Positions 31,824 through 45,100 of a stretch of 64,000 nucleotides of DNA are shown in pieces (positions within the stretch are counted from its first letter, which is position 1; the number at the start of each line of letters is the position of its first letter). The translations under genes and the position numbers were made by a program. The stretch comes from Canna indica (Eukaryota > Streptophyta > Magnoliopsida > Zingiberales > Cannaceae). The notes under the pieces are model-generated. The model had not been told where the DNA came from. It searched no databases and saw nothing but the letters and a program-made list of their open reading frames with translations. The stretch spans positions 5,892,501-5,956,500 of the forward strand of contig CP136895.1 in NCBI GenBank assembly GCA_034359265.1, in the 5' to 3' direction.

Positions 31824-33474
31824 ATGTTTTCCTTTGCCTTGTGTGTTATTGTCTCCGATTCAGTTTCCATTTTTCTCCTTTTTCCTCTCTCGTTCATGCT
31901 TTGTTGTCGTTGACGCCAATAATGATGCATGTTGCAGTCTTTCACCTCATCAGAGGAAGAGAGTCATGTTGTTATGGTATTGCTCTCTCGCTCTCCCGTC
32001 AAGTGCATGGCTTCAGCCATGGGGAAGAGAATGGAAACGCTACTGCATAGTATCCGACATCATCGGTCGGTACAATCGACCGGCCCCTCCCTCGTCAAGG
32101 AACGCTGCATAAGCATCCCAGCTTGCACCAAGCTGGTCTCATCAAGAAGCGGACATCGGCAAGATTTCGGTAAACTTGCCGCTGTAATGGTCAGCTAGGT
32201 TCATGCGCACGACTCCTGGAGGTCGATGGCATGCAAGGATAGCAGGCTGCAGCGAGAGTTTTGGGTGGACGACGGCGAGAGAATATCTGTCGTCTCCGGA
32301 TGGCAGGCATTATTGAAATCACCGGCAGTGGTCAGCGGTTCAGGTGGTTGTATGCGGCAATCACAACTTCCTTATTGCCTTGTGCCGCTCTCCTCTCCGT
32401 CGCCGGCGTCTCATGATGGCAGGCGGCTAAAGAGGGTTCGCCGGTGTTTCCGGATGGGCGGCGATGCTTGGGAGATGGCTAATGTCGACTGCATGCATGG
32501 GCCGGCAACTGCAACATGAAGAAAATTAGGGTTTTTCTTCATTCTTGTATGTTGTTATGTGAGGGAAGAAGAAGAGTTTAATGGGTCTAAGTCTATTGGG
32601 TTTGGATCCAACATAATGGATTCTTGACCCATTAAGACACCCATTCATTTAATAATAAAGGTTAATAGTTTTAAGTTATTGGATCCGTTTTTCTTTTATA
32701 CCCATTTCTTATTGTTTTAAAGTTAAATGGATTTGCATCTTTAAACTCGGATCCATGTCCCTCTTTCACCCGATCCGCATTTTAAGTGATTTCGGTTCAA
32801 TTGGAAATGGTTCAACTCAAATTTAATGTAGAGTTGGTCCGGTTCAAATCAATTGAGCCCGGTCCAATTCCTTTATTTTGGGTTGGTTTCAATTTATGGT
32901 TTGGTTTATTTTGGTTCATATCTGGTTTAAATAAATCTTCTGGTCCGGTTCAAATAAATTAAAATTAAGTCCAATTTGATTTAATTTTGGTTCATTTGAA
33001 ATTTCTCATTGATTTAAAGTTGGTTCAATGTTGGTTAGGTCAACTTAGGTCTAATTTGGATTTTAAATTTAATTTCTTTTGAAATTGCATAAACTAACCC
33101 AATCTAAAATTTCATGAACTAGAAGTATTAATATTTCTATGATTGAAACCAATTAGCAGTAAATCATTTTATATATTGTGTTAAATCATGTTATATGAAT
33201 ATAATTATTTACTGCTTCAATTGTTACATTGATAAATTATGATATTGCATCTATTTGTCATATAATGCTTGTTACATTAATTAACTATATTATGTTGTAG
33301 TTAATTATAATGCATATTATAAATAATGTCATGTTATTATTTATGCAATATTATGATGTCATGTGACCCAAAGAATTTGACTAATTAAGGAGTAGCCACA
33401 ACATCCTTAATTATGTTAAATTATATATTAGGTAATTGACCACATAATTTAACTAATTGAGGAGTAGCCACAGC
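31824..33474. other. non-coding retroelement leader region
   Basis: After the short LTR come about 700 bp of GC-moderate DNA with small open frames and no recognisable domain. From 32700 on the DNA becomes T-rich, with repeated GGTTCAAT/GGTTTAAT-like phrases (32780-33050). It probably belongs to the leader of one or both retroelements. Confidence 0.4.
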
Positions 33475-34058
33475 ATCTTTAGTTATGTTAAATTATATAT
33501 TGGGCAATTTTTAGGTCACATATAGATATATATGACATCAAATTGTAGTTAGCTATTTGGAGTATGATAAATCTCATCTCACATGAATTTTTGTTATACT
33601 TATATAGTTAATTAGTGTAAAATAATATATTATTTTTTCTAATTAGCCCACAGGTATTAGAAAAATGTATATAATTTATTAGTTTCACATAAAGTCTAAC
33701 ATGAGTCCTAAAATAAAAGCTTAGCCCACAGGCAATTTTTATTGTATTGACCTATGTTATTTTTATATCTTTAGTTATGTTAAATTATATATTTGGCAAT
33801 TTTTAGGTCACATATAGATATATATGACATCAAATTGTAGTTAGCTATTTGGAGTATGATAAATTTCATCCCACAGGAATTTTTGTTATACTTATATAGT
33901 TAATTAGTGTAAAATAATAGATTATTTTTTCTAATTAGCCCACAGGTATTAGGAAAATGTATATAATTTATTAGTTTCACATAAAGTCTAACATGAGTCC
34001 TAAAATAAAAGCTTAGCCCATAGGCAATTTTTATTGTATTGACCTATGTTATTTTTAT
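33475..34058. repeat. 292-bp tandem duplication in copia 3 leader
   Basis: 33475-33766 is repeated as 33767-34058 with only a few differences, including the phrase AAATAAAAGCTTAGCCCA in both. Confidence 0.93.
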
Positions 34059-34382
34059 TTCTTTCTTGTTTACATTGATAAAACTAGAATCTTATATGCC
34101 TTATTTAGATTATGAGCATTAATATATAGTTTAAATATGCAACAATTTAAATTTTTTAACTACTGATCTGACTTTAAGACTGTTTTTCCGAACTAACTAT
34201 GGACAATTATAGAATCTAAAGGAAAAAAATTCTCTTTCATTTAGGGTGCGTAAATATATATTACACTATAAGGAAAGATGAACCACCTGCTAGCATTACG
34301 GTTGAGGTCGTGTCCTATGAACAGTGGGAGCAATCCCATCGCCTTAGCGATGTTCATAAAAATCACACTTTTCTACTAGTTT

Positions 34383-37300
34383 TTGTGGTTTTGTTTGGGT
34401 AATAATGTAAGGAATCTACTGAAGATTATAAATAAACAGTTTGAATATTCAGATAAGGTCCTTATCAACACCTTAATGACTAGACTGTCATCATTAAGGC
34501 TCACTAGAGTTAGAGGTGTGTATGAGCACATCATGTGGATAAGGAATATAACGACCTTACTTAAAAAACCAGAGGTTAATATGTTTGAGTTTTTCCAAGT
34601 TTATTTTATTTTGAACTTCTTACCAGTATACAGAGCCTTTAAAATCTTTTAAAACACACATAAAGAAAAATGGTGAGTTAATGAACTTCTGACCATTTGT
34701 GTACAAGAAGATAAAAGACTGCTGGCTGAAATGGAAGGAAATGCACATTCAATCTCTTGGTTTGATTATGAATCTAATATGGTTAATATTTATTATAACA
34801 CTTGGTGGATTGATCCAGATTCTACAGTCCATATTTCCAATACCTTATAAGACTTTCAAAACCACATGAAGTTAGTAGAAAGTGAGCATTGCATCTATAC
34901 AGGAATCAGAGTGCGCTCACACGCGGAAGTCGTTAGAACATGCAGGCTTATTTTAAGTTCTGGTTTTATTTTGCATTTTAAAAAAACTTATTGAGTTGCA
35001 AGATAATTCCACTAATAATACATTGCATGTTCAATAAAGTGCGGGTATTAAAGGATGTGTTATAGATGAAAGTTTTTTTAGATTATAGCGCCAAAGGTTA
35101 GGAATTACATCCATTAAGAGAATAAAAGAGTTGGTAAATGAAGGAGTACTTAGTGCTTTGGATTATACTGACTCTGAGACGTGTATAGACTGCATAAAGA
35201 GAAAGTAGACTAACATGTCAAACAAATGTGCTAATATGAGCTCAAACATATTAGATATTAACATATAGATATTTGTAGTCGAGACATAGACTCATATGGT
35301 TAGAAGTATTTCGTCTCCTTCATAGATGATCACTCACGTTACATGTATATCTATTTGCTTCATAGGAGGAACGAAGCACTCGATGCCTTTAAGGTTTTCA
35401 AGGCAGAAGTGCGAGAAGCAAATAAAGTTCGTGAGATTAGATAAGGGAGGTGAGTATTATGGACGATAAACTGAGGATGGATAAGCATCTTGGTCCATTT
35501 GTAAAATCCTTTCAAGAGCATGGGATGATTGCCCAATACACCATACCGGGATCTCTTTATCAAAATGATGTTGCAGAAAGAAAGGACCAAACATTATAGA
35601 CATGGTGCGGAGCATGCTTAGTAGCTCCAAGCTTCCTAGATCTTTGTGGTCTGAAGCCCTTAAGACGGTTGTGTATATATTAAATCGAGTTTCAATCCAG
35701 ACTGTTCCTAAAACGCCATTCTTGTTATGGAAAGGTTGGAAATCGAGTTTGCAACATATGCGTTTATGAGGTTGTCCGTCTGAAATAAGGGTTTACATCC
35801 GCAAGAGAAGAAGCTAGACCCAAGGACTATCTGTAGGTATTTCGTTGGATATACCAAAAAGTCTAGAGGGATATAAATTCTATTGTCCATCTCATACCAC
35901 TAGGTTGTGGAGTCAAGAAACGAAAATTTCTTGAAAATAACTTGATTAGTAGGAGCGATTAATTTCAGAATTTAATTTCCGAGAAAGATCATTTGAAGGA
36001 GCTAGTCCACTCCTAACTCAAGTGAAAGATTGGTTGTTATTCTCAGTGCACCTCTTCTAAGTGTTCAACAATCGATCATTGAGAATCCACAAATAGTTGA
36101 TAATGACCTAGTAGATCCTAGTACTCAACAATTACTAGACAATGTTGGGTAACCAGTTGTGGAACGGGCTCCTGATCAAGAGCTTGATGACACAATATTA
36201 AGAAAATCTACTAGGATAAGGAAGTTAGCTATTTCTAGTGACTATGCAGTAAATCTACAAGAGTTTAACTATAATCTTGGGCCCAAAATAATCTAAAGAC
36301 ATTTTTCACAAACCATGAGTTGCGGTTAATCTGAGTTATGGCATAATGCTACGAAGAAATAGATGAGTTCAATGGCATCAAACAGGGTCTAGAATCTTGT
36401 CGAGTTGCCTTAAGGTTTAAAGGCCACTGGTTGTAGATGAGTCTTTTAAATCAAAAAGGTTTCCCTAGGCAACATCGAAAGATATAAGGCTAGACTGGTG
36501 GTCAAAGGATTCACTTAGATCGAGAGAATCGACTGCACGGAGATCTTTTTCTCCTGTATCTAAGAAAGATTCTTTTCGTGTCATCATAGCATTTGACTTG
36601 GAATTGCATCAAATGGACGTGAAAATGACATTCCTCGATGGATACATAGAGGAGAAAGGTTTATATGAAACAATCTAAAGGATTCTCCTCTAATAACAGT
36701 GAGCACTTGGTTTGCAAGCTCAAAAAGTCCATATATTGATTGAAACAAGTCTCCCGTCAGTGGTACTTAAAGTTCCATGAGGTGATCTCTTCATTTGGTT
36801 TTGTCGAGAAACATCATGGATCAGTGTATATATCACTTGATCAGTGGGAGTAAGTTTTGTTTTCTTATCCCATATGTGGATAATATTTTACTTGCAACCA
36901 ATGATAAAGAGGTTGCTATATGAGGTGAAACAATTTCATCTCTAAGAATTTTAATATGAGTGAGGCGTCTTATGTCATTGACATTAAGATCCATAGGGAC
37001 AAACCTCGAGGCATTTTAGGTCTATCTCAGAAGATCTATATCAATAAAGTCTAAAAAAGATTCCGGATAAAAGATTGTTAACCGTATGTAGCACCCATTG
37101 TGAAAGGTGACAAGTTTAGTCTTAACTAGTGTTCCAAAAATGTTTTGAAAAGAGAACAGATGCAGAACATTTCACATGCTTCGGCTGTCAATAGTCTTAT
37201 GCATGCTCATGCTTGTATAAGGTCCGACATAGCATTTGCTATTGGAATGTTAAGCAAATTTCAGAGTAATTCAGAAATAGACCATTGGAATGTTGCAAAG

Positions 37301-37690
37301 GAAGTGATGAAGTACCTTAAAGGTACTAACGATATCATGCTCATGTATAGACGAACTGATAACTTGACCCAGTTCGTACCTTGTTTTGAGGCTACCTCAC
37401 ATGGTATGTAGTTAAGGAGCTTCATTTCGGGTCTTGGAATCGTGGATTCCATTACTAGACCCATGAGGGTATATTATGATAATTCAGCTGCGATTCATTT
37501 GGCTAAAAGTAGAAGTCGAATCAAGCACATCGACATAAAGTACTTAGCTATGAGTGAATGTATTAAAGAAAATTAAGTGGTCATTGAACACGTTCATGTT
37601 GAATTGATGATCGTCGATCCTTTGACAAAGGGCATACCGCCAAAGGATTTCAAGGATCATGTAGACCGAATGAGACTTGGTCCCATCATG
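34383..37690 (+). pseudogene. copia 3 gag-pol remnants
   Basis: Gag: MTRLSSLRLTRVRGVYEHI and FQVYFILNFLP in 34470-34625. Protease or pre-protease: NTWWIDPDSTVHISNT at about 34797-34845, where the usual DSGA is lost. Integrase: VRLDKGGEYYGR near 35425 and [20 protein letters not shown] at about 35600-35660. RT: HQMDVKMTFLDGYIEE near 36606. RNase H and tail: SIRSDIAFAIGMLSKF-like 37210-37260, YYDNSAAIHLAKSRSRIKH near 37460 and VDPLTKGIPPKDF near 37615. Frameshifts and stops throughout. Confidence 0.82.
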
Positions 37691-37968
37691 TAATTATTGT
37701 AAAGACGTTTTTGTCTTTAATAAAGCTCCTATTTAATTTGTTATTTCTCATTTTATGGTGTATACATATAGTTCGAGAATAATAATTTTGTTGGACCTAG
37801 AATAAACATAGGGTTTATTCATAAAGTTATTTTGGATTGAAATACATCGTGATACATAGAAGATAATACTCGCTCAAAGATGACTTATCGCTATGATTCG
37901 TGTGTTTTATTCCATCTAAAGCAAATATGTGATTTTTGATGTTTTAATATATAGACCAAGTGAGAAAA

Positions 37969-38574
37969 TGTTGGACGTGACATTATAAATGCATGGTCCA
38001 CATCAGATGATGATGTGGACCACATATGTTCACGTGTCTATCCTTATGTGGTCCACATATTTTATGTTTTACCATTTTACCCATCTCTATCTCAAACCCG
38101 GTTCAAGCCTATCTTTCCATCTTTGATGGCAATGTGCGTATATAAATAGGTCGGGATACTCATAGGTCTCCACATCTGATGTGGACCACATATGTTCACG
38201 TGTCTATCCTTATGTGGTCCACATATTTTATGTTTTACCATTTTACTCATCTCTATCTCAAACCCGGTTCAAGCCTATCTTTCCATCTTTGATGGCAATG
38301 TGCGTATATAAATAGGTCGGGATACTCATAGGTCTCCATACTCATTCCTACATTTCTACACCATCTATTGAGGGTTCTAAAGAGAGTAATGGAAGACCTA
38401 TTGAGTAAGGTGCACATGAGCAAAAAGGGAATCAAAGCAGCACATCAACACGGTATCAATGGCAGGAGATTAGTCTCGATCATACGCTTCCGCAATTTAA
38501 TATGTTTATAGATTTATGCATGTTCTATTTATGATTTCATTATGTCATCGGTTAGATCATGCTGTGTTTCTACA
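37969..38574 (+). repeat. copia 3 right LTR
   Basis: 606 bp with TG...CA ends. It contains two tandem 166-bp units (38012-38177 and 38178-38343), each with GATGTGGACCACATATG and a GTATATAAATAGG promoter-like box, so its TATA-like element is duplicated. Confidence 0.85.
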
Positions 38575-38583
38575 AAATCAACC

Positions 38584-38645
38584 GGGGTATTACACTTTGT
38601 ATTAAGTCTGTGGCGAAACGCGAACCAATTAAATAATGAAAATAC
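38584..38645. repeat. 62-bp direct repeat at right edge of copia 3
   Basis: A near-identical copy of 31278-31338, beginning 9 bp after the end of the right LTR. Confidence 0.9.
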
Positions 38646-39187
38646 TGCAAAAGCATGCACGATGTGAGATGAAGTGAGCCATAGGATTCGTAACCCCTCG
38701 AAAGTTCATGAGACCATATAGAGATCTAGTGGTGAATTGTCCATGGGAGGTCCACCTCCAGTATAAATGATCTCTTCTCTAGTTCTTGATCAAAATGATT
38801 CGTAAAAACAAATTAAACAATTGCCAATCTTACACAGGTCATCAACCAGGAGAAGTTGGTGGCAGTGAGATGCAACAAAATAACTGAGTCTTGCTTCAGG
38901 ACAAAGAGAAGAAAAGTCATAATTAGCAAGAGAAATTCCTGCTTCAATATTCTTGATGGTAGAAGAATTAATATTTTACCTTCTACCAGGTACGTGTCCA
39001 CACTAATTAGCTCCCAAGGTTTTTCATCTACAAGTAATTCTATTTTTTTTTTTCCATTGCACAATGCACACGGATAAAACAAGAAGAAAACTCTATGAGC
39101 ACGCTATTGCTCCTAGAATCATATGTTAAAGATTTGTATACAGATGTGACTAATTTGTATGCAATTAAGATGGGCAATGTGACCTTG
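38646..39187. other. 3' flank of the MADS-box gene
   Basis: No other gene seen. The 3' untranslated region and poly(A) site of the minus-strand MADS gene should lie here; AAT-rich stretches are present but no signal stands out. Confidence 0.45.
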
Positions 39188-42100
39188 CTACATGCGATGG
39201 CTCCCTCTTCCCGGAAATCCAATGCACAGCTCAGTCTCTACCTCGTTATCTTGGTCTTGTGATGTATGCAGGGAAACTTCCTTCCGAGCAGCAGATGGTA
39301 ACTGAGGCAGTAGTTCGAACTTGAAACATCCAAAAAGTCATATCAATCATGGACGGCGATATTAAATTAAATCTTTCTTGTTGATTTCTTGATACATTCT
39401 CAGACAAGCTAGTATATATACTGTATACCCAGGAAGGATGCAGTGGAGAATACAATTAAACTTTCTGCAGCCTATATCATCAAAGCATCATATTGATTGA
39501 TTTGGCTTACGGGATTGAACATACCTTTTCACGTAGTAATGCATTTTCCTTCAGCAAGGATTTCTCCTGAATAAAGTAATCTAATTTTCAGCTACAAATC
39601 TGGTAAATGGACGCAAAATAATTGTCTAAACCATAGTTTTTGAGTAATTCACCTTCTCTTTTAGCTGTGCGACCTGCTCTTTCAGTAAAAGATGCTGAAA
39701 TCAGATAAATATATATAAGCATGTAAGTTTTGGGTTCCTACTGAGGTTGATTAAAAAAATTAACTTTAGTCTGATCCACTTGCCTTCCTCCCTCTGATGC
39801 TTTGCAAACTCTGCATTATTTTACCTTCTAAATCATGCAGTTCTTCCAACGAGCATGACTCCAATATTTCACCTAAGAGCTGCCTATAGCGAAAAAGGAA
39901 CAAAGAAGAAGAAGAAGCAGCTATGATTAGAATATTCTGCTTATAAAAAAAGGTATGAGATGAGCGAACATAGTATATTATATCTCACTGTTTGGAGGTT
40001 TCAAGAAGCTCAAGCCTCTTTGTCATCTCTGCTTCATTTTTCCATTGCTACACCCAACAAAATAAAATTAATTTTCGGAACACTATTATTAAAATACACA
40101 CTTGATGTTTCTGGTCACTTGTTTTCCATCGTTCACTAGTGTCAAAATACCGTGGAAAATTTACAAAGATATGATGCTGCACCTTGGTGTCTAGTTCCTG
40201 TGTTGTGCTGCTTACATCTTCTCTTAAATGTTCTTTGTAACGCTCAATTGTGCTCTGAATGCTAAAGGAACCAAAAGCAAGTTCAGATCGTGTTAGCATT
40301 TCAAATGAAGGCACAGAAAGATGACATCTAGAATTTACAAACTCAGCTGGCAGAATGCTTATGAAGTAATAAATCCCATATTGAAGGACAACAAAAATCA
40401 CCCTCTTAGATTCATCAAACAACTTATATATGCAGTATCTTTGCAGAAAGACCAAGAAAATTATATATTTTGTATTTTATCACGTCAATTTTTAGATTGA
40501 CCTACGAAGATACATTGTTTTGACTTGACTTTTTAATGTACCCAAAAAAAATGGGTTACATTCTCAAGCAAGTACAACTATTGTGGAGTCCGGCTCCATA
40601 GAAATTTCTATGGAACTCCACATAAAAGTAAATCTAGCATTATTAAGATCGAACCTAAAGTACATTAAGTGAACATACGCCATAAGAGTGAACCTCACAT
40701 TTTCACTCTAGGTCCCGTCCAAATAATGCTAAGTTAATTCATTCTTAATGATGTTAGGTTCGCTCCAGCTCCATAGTAATTTTTTCCCTCTCAAGCTGTA
40801 CACCATGTAGATCAACATGCAATGCCATGTCATTTTTGACTAATTAACCTTGTTTTATCGCTAGCTTGCTAGTTAAAAGTTTTCATTCACCCAACTCCTC
40901 AATCTTATTATTCTGGGATTACCTTAAATCTATCTATCCATCATTTTTTTGCTTAAATAAATATTTTTGAAGGTGCCCTTAATTACCTTCTTCTCAAAAA
41001 AAAGAAATATCTGTATCCTCATCCCAGATAAATTGCATTTAGATATTTACTTTGCGGTAATTGCATGTGAGGCAACTTTTTCGCATTAAAATAATATTAA
41101 ATAAAATTAAAATTTTCACATTGGGTAGAATTTTTATCAAATTAATACTAATGTAAATTTAAAATTCTCATCGATTTAAATATAATATTATCTATTGGTT
41201 TGCTTAGCATTATTCAAAATTTTGATTTAACGGGATGAATATTTTTTAATTTTATTTATAATAAAAGCTTATTAATTTGTCTTTGTAAAAAAATTAAAAA
41301 CCCATTATTAACATAGTATTCAATGTCAAAGCTAATTTAGAGCTTTTTCAAAGAAATAAAATAAAAATACTCTTGATAATTAGACCTATTTTGGTTGACA
41401 TAGGACTAACTTCTTGCAATAAGTTTTACTTCTCATGAATTAATTTTTGACGTGCATTTCTCGAAAAATATCAACATTTTATTTGGTTGACATGGAATAA
41501 CTACATGGAAAATTGCACTTTTTGTCGTAGAAAGTACCCCTAACATAACTAAAATACTCTTCATTTATAAATTAATATGTTTATTTTGTCGTATATATTT
41601 TAAATATATAATTAATATACTTTATTCATATATAGTTATATATAGTAAATTATATAATAAAAATATTAATTTTATTTGTAATATAATTAATTTTATTAGT
41701 TATATATAGTAATAACTAATAAGTACTTTGATCTATTATAATATAATTAATATATTAGAATACTTATTACTTTTATCAGATAAACGTATATAACATATAT
41801 AATTATATAATTATTTTATTTTTATATAATTAATATAAAATCAATTGTTGACCACGGAATAAGGGTAAAATGGTCATTTTACTTTTTGCGTTTGATAGCA
41901 CCAAAAATGGGGTGCTAGACTAGATAACTCATTTTTTATCCAGCATGTTCATTAAAACAACCAAAGTACTAGACCAAAAATTGTTGAGGTACTGGACAAC
42001 CCGACAGATTTTGTACATGAAAAATTAGGAGATAAGAGAACGAGCATTCAAGACAAACAGGTAAAATGAAAAAAAACTCTTGGTGCCCAGACATTTTCCC

Positions 42101-45100
42101 CAATTTTCGGTGCGTTGTCCTACTACTCATCATCATCATCGATCTCAAGGACAACTCCTTCACCTACTCATCCACCAAGGTTTCTCTCCCTCCCTCCCAC
42201 TCTGCTACAGTGATGTTGTTCGAGTTATATTATGCGTAGTGTAAAGTTAGGTCTAAGAATTTATGTTTCTAATGGTCCGTTCATTTCGCACACTGCCTAG
42301 TACAAAACAAGACTAGTCATTGGAGTATAAAGTTGCACAAGACAACACAAAAAATAATCCCCTATTCGTTTTTGCACGATACTAGACATCAAATTTAGTG
42401 TTGTCATACATTCCTTTCGTATTATCACAACACATGATAAGACAACTTGATGAAAATATCATTTGTATTATTTCTTGTTCATTTCATCATATAAAGCATA
42501 TCAGACAATAACATATATTATTATAATAAAATATTCATTTTAATTAACATAATAATTATAAATTTAATTAATATGCTCTATTACAATTATATCACAAATA
42601 AATTAATTAACTAACATGTCGAAAAGCAGCGTCTTATAGCTAAAGACATATTGATCATCCTTAATATACAAGTCACACCTTCCTGCCCCCTCTGCAACGC
42701 TCAAGCCTAATCTCATGCCCATATCTTCAGAGATTGCTCCTACACCCGTAATGGATGGTCATTGTTTCTGAGGCTCGCTCGTACTTCCTTTTTCTCCCTT
42801 GGGCTTAGACCTTGGGAGGGAATTGCCTTGGGGAGTTTTAGAAGTTTAAGTAAGCTTTTCCAGTTGGTAATGATTTACATATCCAAGATTTGGCACGGAA
42901 GAAATTTAAGGGTGTTTGAAGGCAACAGTAAGTCTCACTATGAACTCACCTCCGAGGCGGCCGCCTTGTTACCCCTTCTTCCTTAACGTTGGTTGTGTGT
43001 CCGGTCGTCAAGTGGGGTTGTCTATCACTTGGTCTGTTGTTGTTATTTTTCTTACTTTATGGTTTTTCCTCTCTTCCTCCCCCCTCACTTGTATTCCCTT
43101 CACAGCTCTTGGAATGAATACAAATTTCTTTGTTAAAAAAAAAACATGTCGCGACTCTAGAGTTTATCAACGTGCTCCAATATTAATAAATATGATAAAA
43201 CATATTATATCATAGAAAACAATAAACGGTAAATGAGTAAATGTGCTCCATCATTCATAACATCTTCTAAAATGTCAATCAAAATATAAATCTATCAAAA
43301 CGTAAGCTTTCCAAGTCGTGTCATCAACGATGTTGTGCCATGCTAGGTAAGACACGTCGTTGACGACGCCGGGCTATGGAGGCCGCATACCACCTCACTA
43401 GTCCGGTGTCATCAACGACGTGGCTTGGAGGCCCTAACATCATGAACGACTTGGCCATGCCGCCTAACTAGCTTGGCGTTGTCAACGATATGACCTCCCT
43501 GGCATAGCGTTGTCAACGACGTAACCTGGAGGCCCCGACGTTGTCATCCACGCGGCCACACTGCCTCACATATTGAGTATACCTGCTGATATAAGTATAC
43601 CTGATTTCATAGTAAGTATACATGATCATAGTGTTTTATTTGCCTAATTAAAGATCAATTTTTTGATTCAAATATATACTCTCTCTCTCTCTCTCAATAT
43701 AAATATATACTCACTTTCTATCAAAATATACTCTCTTTGAGAACAAATATGTTCTTTTTTAATCCAAATATATACTCTACACACACACACATATATATTC
43801 TACCAAAATACACTCTCTTTGAGTCCAAATATATATACTTTCTCTAAACATAGATATACACAATTTCTATCAAATATATTTTCTTTGAATCTAAATGTAC
43901 TTTCTTTCATCCAAATATATATTTTTTAAATATATAGATATACTAATTTTATATGAAAATATACTCTCTTTTAATCCAAATATACTCTCTTTAAATATAA
44001 ATATACTCATTTTAGAACAAATCAGGAATTCTTGAATTTTTTTTACATATATTCGATTCTATAAATCAAGCATGCTTTGAGATCTAAAGCAGATGAGATG
44101 AGTTTTATTCCGCCAAGATACTTTTAGGGTGAAAAATATGGATTGAAAATATGAATAAGACTATTATAGTCATTTTCAATCATGTATCAAAGTAACTAGC
44201 TCTTGTTATTCCAAATTGGAATAACAAGAAAATGAGCATTGTGTTCTGTCTCGAGACATTATATTTTTATCATGTCTATGGTATATTTTCGCAAACGAAC
44301 ACAAAACATGTGTTGTCCAATGTTGTACCTTAAAATTATATGGATCATAAGGGAAAAAAACACAATCAATACTTCTTGCAAAGTAAGGTATGTTTGTCAA
44401 AAATAGATACCCCATAATAAAATTGTTGCGTATGAGTTATATTAGCAAGTAGCTAATAAAATTAAATTCTTTTGTTTATTGTGCTGATTGATTTAATTTG
44501 TTCATGCCATTAATATATTAGTTAATATCAATATATAAGATATGAGAAAACTTAAAAGGTGATTATCGGACAACAATACATGCGCACAAGGACATTATAA
44601 AGTAAGAGCTCTTTTAATTAAAATATTAATTCGGACTAAGTCAACGAAAATGAGTGAAGCTGAACTATATCTATTAATTCATCCCATATGTAATCTGATT
44701 TAGTTTTATATAAGGAGTTTATGGAACTTATATATGCTGATTAATAAAATATGAGGTGTGTATTATCATTATCTTCAATTTAATTATTTCAATTAAGACC
44801 TTTGTTTAGACCTATGACATTGTTGAACCAATTATCCCAATATATAGAATGTATTCAACAACTGGTATATTATAAAGTAAAAATATTATTCTAAGCATGG
44901 TGTGAGAGAATGCATGAGAACTCGAGGATAGAGTGAGTTTGCTACTAAGCTAGATCTTATATATGCTGCCTAGTAAAATGTGGCTTAATTTGTGTCATAC
45001 ATCAATTAGACTTAAGTCTTGGTGAGAACATACATCAATTAGACTCAAGTCTTGGTGATCGAGGACGTAACTATATATTAAGTGAAAAGATCATAATATT

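Larger units (their letters stand above)
31339..38574 (+). mobile_element. Ty1/copia (Tork-like) retrotransposon 3, decayed
   Basis: Left LTR 31339-31614 (truncated) and right LTR 37969-38574 (606 bp, TGTTGGACG...TTTCTACA). Between them are copia gag, protease, integrase, RT and RNase H remnants in order. The right LTR is preceded by AAGTGAGAAAA, a purine tract typical of this group. A second, unrelated short LTR (31691-31809) lies just inside the left LTR. All frames are heavily broken. Confidence 0.8.

Noticed and set aside
31811..32519. Overlapping small frames as genes between 31.8 and 32.5 kb
   Set aside because: No domain, several frames equally open, and the position fits a retroelement leader.
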